A stretch of DNA of 64,000 nt from Paenibacillus sp. 453mf (GTDB lineage: Bacteria > Bacillota > Bacilli > Paenibacillales > Paenibacillaceae), in assembly GCF_900116105.1 (NCBI RefSeq), contig NZ_FPAC01000001.1, positions 2,235,135-2,299,134 of the forward strand. Direction: 5' to 3'. Positions 62,273 through 64,000 of this stretch are shown here, piece by piece (positions within the stretch are counted from its first letter, which is position 1; every line of letters starts with the position of its first letter). The position numbers were made by a program, and so were the translations under genes. Under the pieces are notes generated by a model that was not told the origin of the DNA, made no database searches, and worked only from the letters and a program-made list of their open reading frames with translations.

Positions 62273-62830
62273 TTGAACATACTGTCTTATGGTTTGCTCG
62301 GGTTATTGACACGTGATGAATCATCTGGCTATGATCTCATGCTGAAGATTCAGCCCCACTGGCCTGCTAAACACAGTCAGATCTATCCGCTGCTATCCCG
62401 TATGGAAGAAGATGAGCTTCTCTCTTCACGCTGGATCGAGCAGACAGATAAGCCGGATAAGAAGATGTATACGATCACGGATAAGGGAATCCAGGTATTA
62501 CTGGAATGGATGTATACACCCGTGTCCACATCGCCTATTCGGGACGAACTGAGTCTTCGGCTGATTTGTTTTCAAATCACGAATCCGGAGCTGCTCAGGC
62601 AATGGATTGAAGAACGCAGACAGTGGTACCAGATTCGTCAAGAGTATTATGAAGATCTTCTCAAAGCTCTTCCAGACGAAGCAGTGCAGCCCACTCATTC
62701 CTATTTCGGTGATTATATTGTCAACACGAAGGCAGCAATGAAAGCCAAGGCAGGAATGGAATGGTGTGATTGGGTATCCGGATTGATCAGTTCCGGTCTT
62801 GCTGAACACGAAGCATCCAATTCACATTAA
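62273..62830 (+). CDS. PadR-family transcriptional regulator
   Basis: 185 residues starting at TTG 62273 with GGAG ten bases upstream. An N-terminal winged helix (LSYGLLGLLTRDESSGYDLMLKIQ ... HSQIYPLLSRMEEDELLSSRW and YTITDKG) is followed by a C-terminal helical domain (VirR/AphA-type). It resembles PadR/YqjI-type repressors. Effector and targets are not readable; the nearest downstream gene is the Gly/Asn-rich secreted protein, but the gap of 96 bases has its own leader. Confidence 0.87.
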   Translation: MNILSYGLLGLLTRDESSGYDLMLKIQPHWPAKHSQIYPLLSRMEEDELLSSRWIEQTDKPDKKMYTITDKGIQVLLEWMYTPVSTSPIRDELSLRLICFQITNPELLRQWIEERRQWYQIRQEYYEDLLKALPDEAVQPTHSYFGDYIVNTKAAMKAKAGMEWCDWVSGLISSGLAEHEASNSH

Positions 62831-62926
62831 TTTATGATTTCTTAAAAAATATGAAACCAACCTATTTTTTAAGCGTATGTAAGTTAGTAAACACTAAAAA
62901 TCACTCTTAGGAGGAACATTTTACAC

Positions 62927-63406
62927 ATGAAAAAATGGTTCAGCTCAAAACGTCTTCTTATGGTCATGATGGCATTTACTTTGATCTTTTCAACGGTAGC
63001 CATTCCAGATAACGCAGATGCACGCCGTGGTGGCGGCGGTTTCAAATCCGGTACTAAATCTTATACAAATACACCGAATCGTTCCACTGATAATAATAGC
63101 AATGTTTCTAATTCCACTACGAATCGTAATAACAATGCAACAAATTCGACAACGAACCAAAACCGCGGATTTTTCAGCGGCGGATCACTCATGAAAGGTC
63201 TAATGATTGGTGGTCTTGCAGGTATGCTCTTCGGCGGATTATTCGGAGGTATGGGCTTCTTCGGAGAACTTCTGGGTCTTGCGATCAACCTGCTTGCCAT
63301 CTTCGTGTTAATCAGCCTAGGTGTTGGTATCTACAGAGCGATTAAGAAACGTCGCGAAGAGAAAGAGAAATCCCGTAACATCTATGACGGAAACGGACGG
63401 TACTAA
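62927..63406 (+). CDS. Gly/Asn-rich exported membrane protein, unknown
   Basis: 159 residues. A signal-like N-terminus (RLLMVMMAFTLIFSTVAIP), a short Arg-Gly segment (ARRGGGGF), an Asn/Thr/Ser-rich stretch (about 50-80), a glycine-rich hydrophobic region (LMIGGLAGMLFGGLFGGMGFF), one further helix (LAINLLAIFVLISLGVGIY) and a basic tail. Such proteins are common and uncharacterised in Bacillales. AGGAGG precedes the ATG, so it is expressed. Downstream is a YxcD-like gene six bases away, probably co-transcribed. Confidence 0.75.
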   Translation: MKKWFSSKRLLMVMMAFTLIFSTVAIPDNADARRGGGGFKSGTKSYTNTPNRSTDNNSNVSNSTTNRNNNATNSTTNQNRGFFSGGSLMKGLMIGGLAGMLFGGLFGGMGFFGELLGLAINLLAIFVLISLGVGIYRAIKKRREEKEKSRNIYDGNGRY

Positions 63407-63411
63407 GCTTT

Positions 63412-63690
63412 ATGGTTATTACAATGGATGAGATTGTTAATGCAATATGTCTTCACATCGCCGAACGTAAGCAGATCAAACCTACAGATGTACAGGTGGA
63501 GCTTAGTTGGGAAGAAGATACAGGCTACTCAGCCGAGGTTTGGGCTCAAGGCCGCAGCCAATATCTCATTGAATCTAACATGATTGAAGCTATTCTGCGA
63601 TATGTTCATCAAGAGTATAATATCCGTGCATACCGTGAGGATGTCACACTGGAGCTTGATGAAGAAATTACAGCCAGAATTCGTACGTAG
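63412..63690 (+). CDS. YxcD-like protein (DUF2653)
   Basis: 92 residues, beginning MVITMDEIVNAICLHIAERK and ending in an acidic C-terminus, matching the small cytosolic YxcD/DUF2653 family. Function unknown. It may start at ATG 63412 or the internal ATG at 63424. It follows the Gly/Asn-rich gene by five bases, which suggests an operon, and ends before the bidirectional terminator at 63711-63745. Confidence 0.75.
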   Translation: MVITMDEIVNAICLHIAERKQIKPTDVQVELSWEEDTGYSAEVWAQGRSQYLIESNMIEAILRYVHQEYNIRAYREDVTLELDEEITARIRT

Positions 63691-63710
63691 ATTATTAACC
63701 ATAACAACGA

Positions 63711-63745
63711 AACCGCCTCGAGCAATAAGCTTGAGGCGGTTTTAT
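63711..63745. terminator. Bidirectional terminator between convergent genes
   Basis: AACCGCCTC ... GAGGCGGTT with TTTATTT on the plus side and a shorter U run on the minus side. It separates the YxcD-like gene from the YyaL-like gene. Confidence 0.85.
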
Positions 63746-63758
63746 TTATTTTTATTCA

Positions 63759-64000
63759 TCAGTTTACAGGCTTGAACTCTTCTCGAAGTTGTTCGGTTGA
63801 ATTTACAGGGGCACTCCAGGAGAAATTTTGGCCAATGTACACGGTTCCCTCACCATTTATGGAGGGTTTGTCGTCTAAACCAGGAATAAGTTCTGACAAG
63901 GCATTCTCTGATTTGCCTTCATAATTAATAATAATGGAAGCATCTGGCGTATATGACTTATGGATGATGGAGATCATCTCCTGCATCTTGATATCATTCG
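63759..64000 (-). CDS. C-terminal fragment of a YyaL-like (DUF255/thioredoxin-domain) protein
   Basis: The minus-strand frame is open from the window edge to the stop at 63759, so only the last roughly 80 residues are visible. They read VYIGQNFSWSAPVNSTEQLREEFKPVN at the end. This resembles the C-terminus of the thioredoxin-domain/six-hairpin (YyaL, DUF255, spermatogenesis-associated 20) family, where a similar YVCxNFxCxxPVT...LR segment ends the protein. The diagnostic N-terminal domain is outside the window, so the assignment is tentative. Confidence 0.55.
   Translation of the reverse strand, partial: NDIKMQEMISIIHKSYTPDASIIINYEGKSENALSELIPGLDDKPSINGEGTVYIGQNFSWSAPVNSTEQLREEFKPVN

Overview
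The window looks like a stretch of a Paenibacillus (Paenibacillaceae, Firmicutes) chromosome. The evidence is a Bacillus-like gene order (cotE, mutS, mutL, miaA, hfq, spoVK, hflX, ynbB, glnR, glnA, then lexA diverging from yneA and ynzC), sporulation genes (cotE, spoVK), an S-layer-homology protein, strong GGAGG-type ribosome binding sites, frequent TTG/GTG starts, and long runs of co-oriented genes. Most genes lie on the minus strand. No tRNA, rRNA or CRISPR array was seen.

Layout in window coordinates. 1-2490: a thiamine operon (tenI, thiO, thiS, thiG; thiG is cut by the window edge) behind a TPP riboswitch and terminator. 2651-4201: an ABC-F ATPase. 4521-9169: a large secreted protein with a Big2-like domain and an SLH-anchored protein. 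9318-19773: a ten-gene Tad/Flp-like pilus or secretion locus. It starts with a Ser/Thr kinase fused to a MinD-like domain and continues with an SAF (CpaB-like) protein, two degenerate ParA/CpaE-like proteins, a TadA-like ATPase, a TadB-TadC fusion and four small membrane-anchored proteins. It has its own promoter and a terminator-like leader hairpin. 19994-26056: RNA/DNA maintenance genes (a RlmM-like methyltransferase, an ABC ATPase, a thioredoxin-like protein, a small receiver protein, endonuclease IV, an Fpg-type glycosylase, a HAD phosphatase, RNase Z). 26254-32239: metH, a divergent acireductone-dioxygenase-like cupin, a lipoprotein, a HAD hydrolase and a membrane protein. 32288-33831: the SOS cluster ynzC, yneA and lexA with several LexA boxes. 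33832-36124: an accessory scar with an excisionase-like HTH gene, an Ltp-family protein, repeats and a frameshifted tyrosine recombinase remnant. 36131-55210: the conserved glnA-to-cotE block, with extra genes inserted (PBP1A, DUF402, YdcF and a RsmJ-like methyltransferase) and a COOH-NH2 ligase beside cotE. 55340-60857: an exporter-like membrane protein, an NMT1/SsuA-type ABC importer and an M32 carboxypeptidase. 60943-61087: a MITE-like inverted-repeat element. 61118-64000: plus-strand small genes (HesB-like, beta-carbonic anhydrase, PadR, a Gly/Asn-rich secreted protein, a YxcD-like protein) and the C-terminal end of a convergent YyaL-like gene.

The most interesting system is the Tad-like locus. 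A single transcript appears to start with a Hanks-type kinase carrying a P-loop-like tail. It contains three MinD/ParA-like domains, none of which keeps a canonical Walker A motif. Both Tad platform proteins are joined in one chain, no prepilin peptidase gene is present, and the promoter is followed within about 25 bases by an 18-bp stem with a U tract, suggesting attenuation. The next most interesting features are the phage/ICE relic with an Ltp-type protein between lexA and glnA, the MITE, and the amidoligase beside cotE. All functional statements come from reading the translated sequences; no database search was run.
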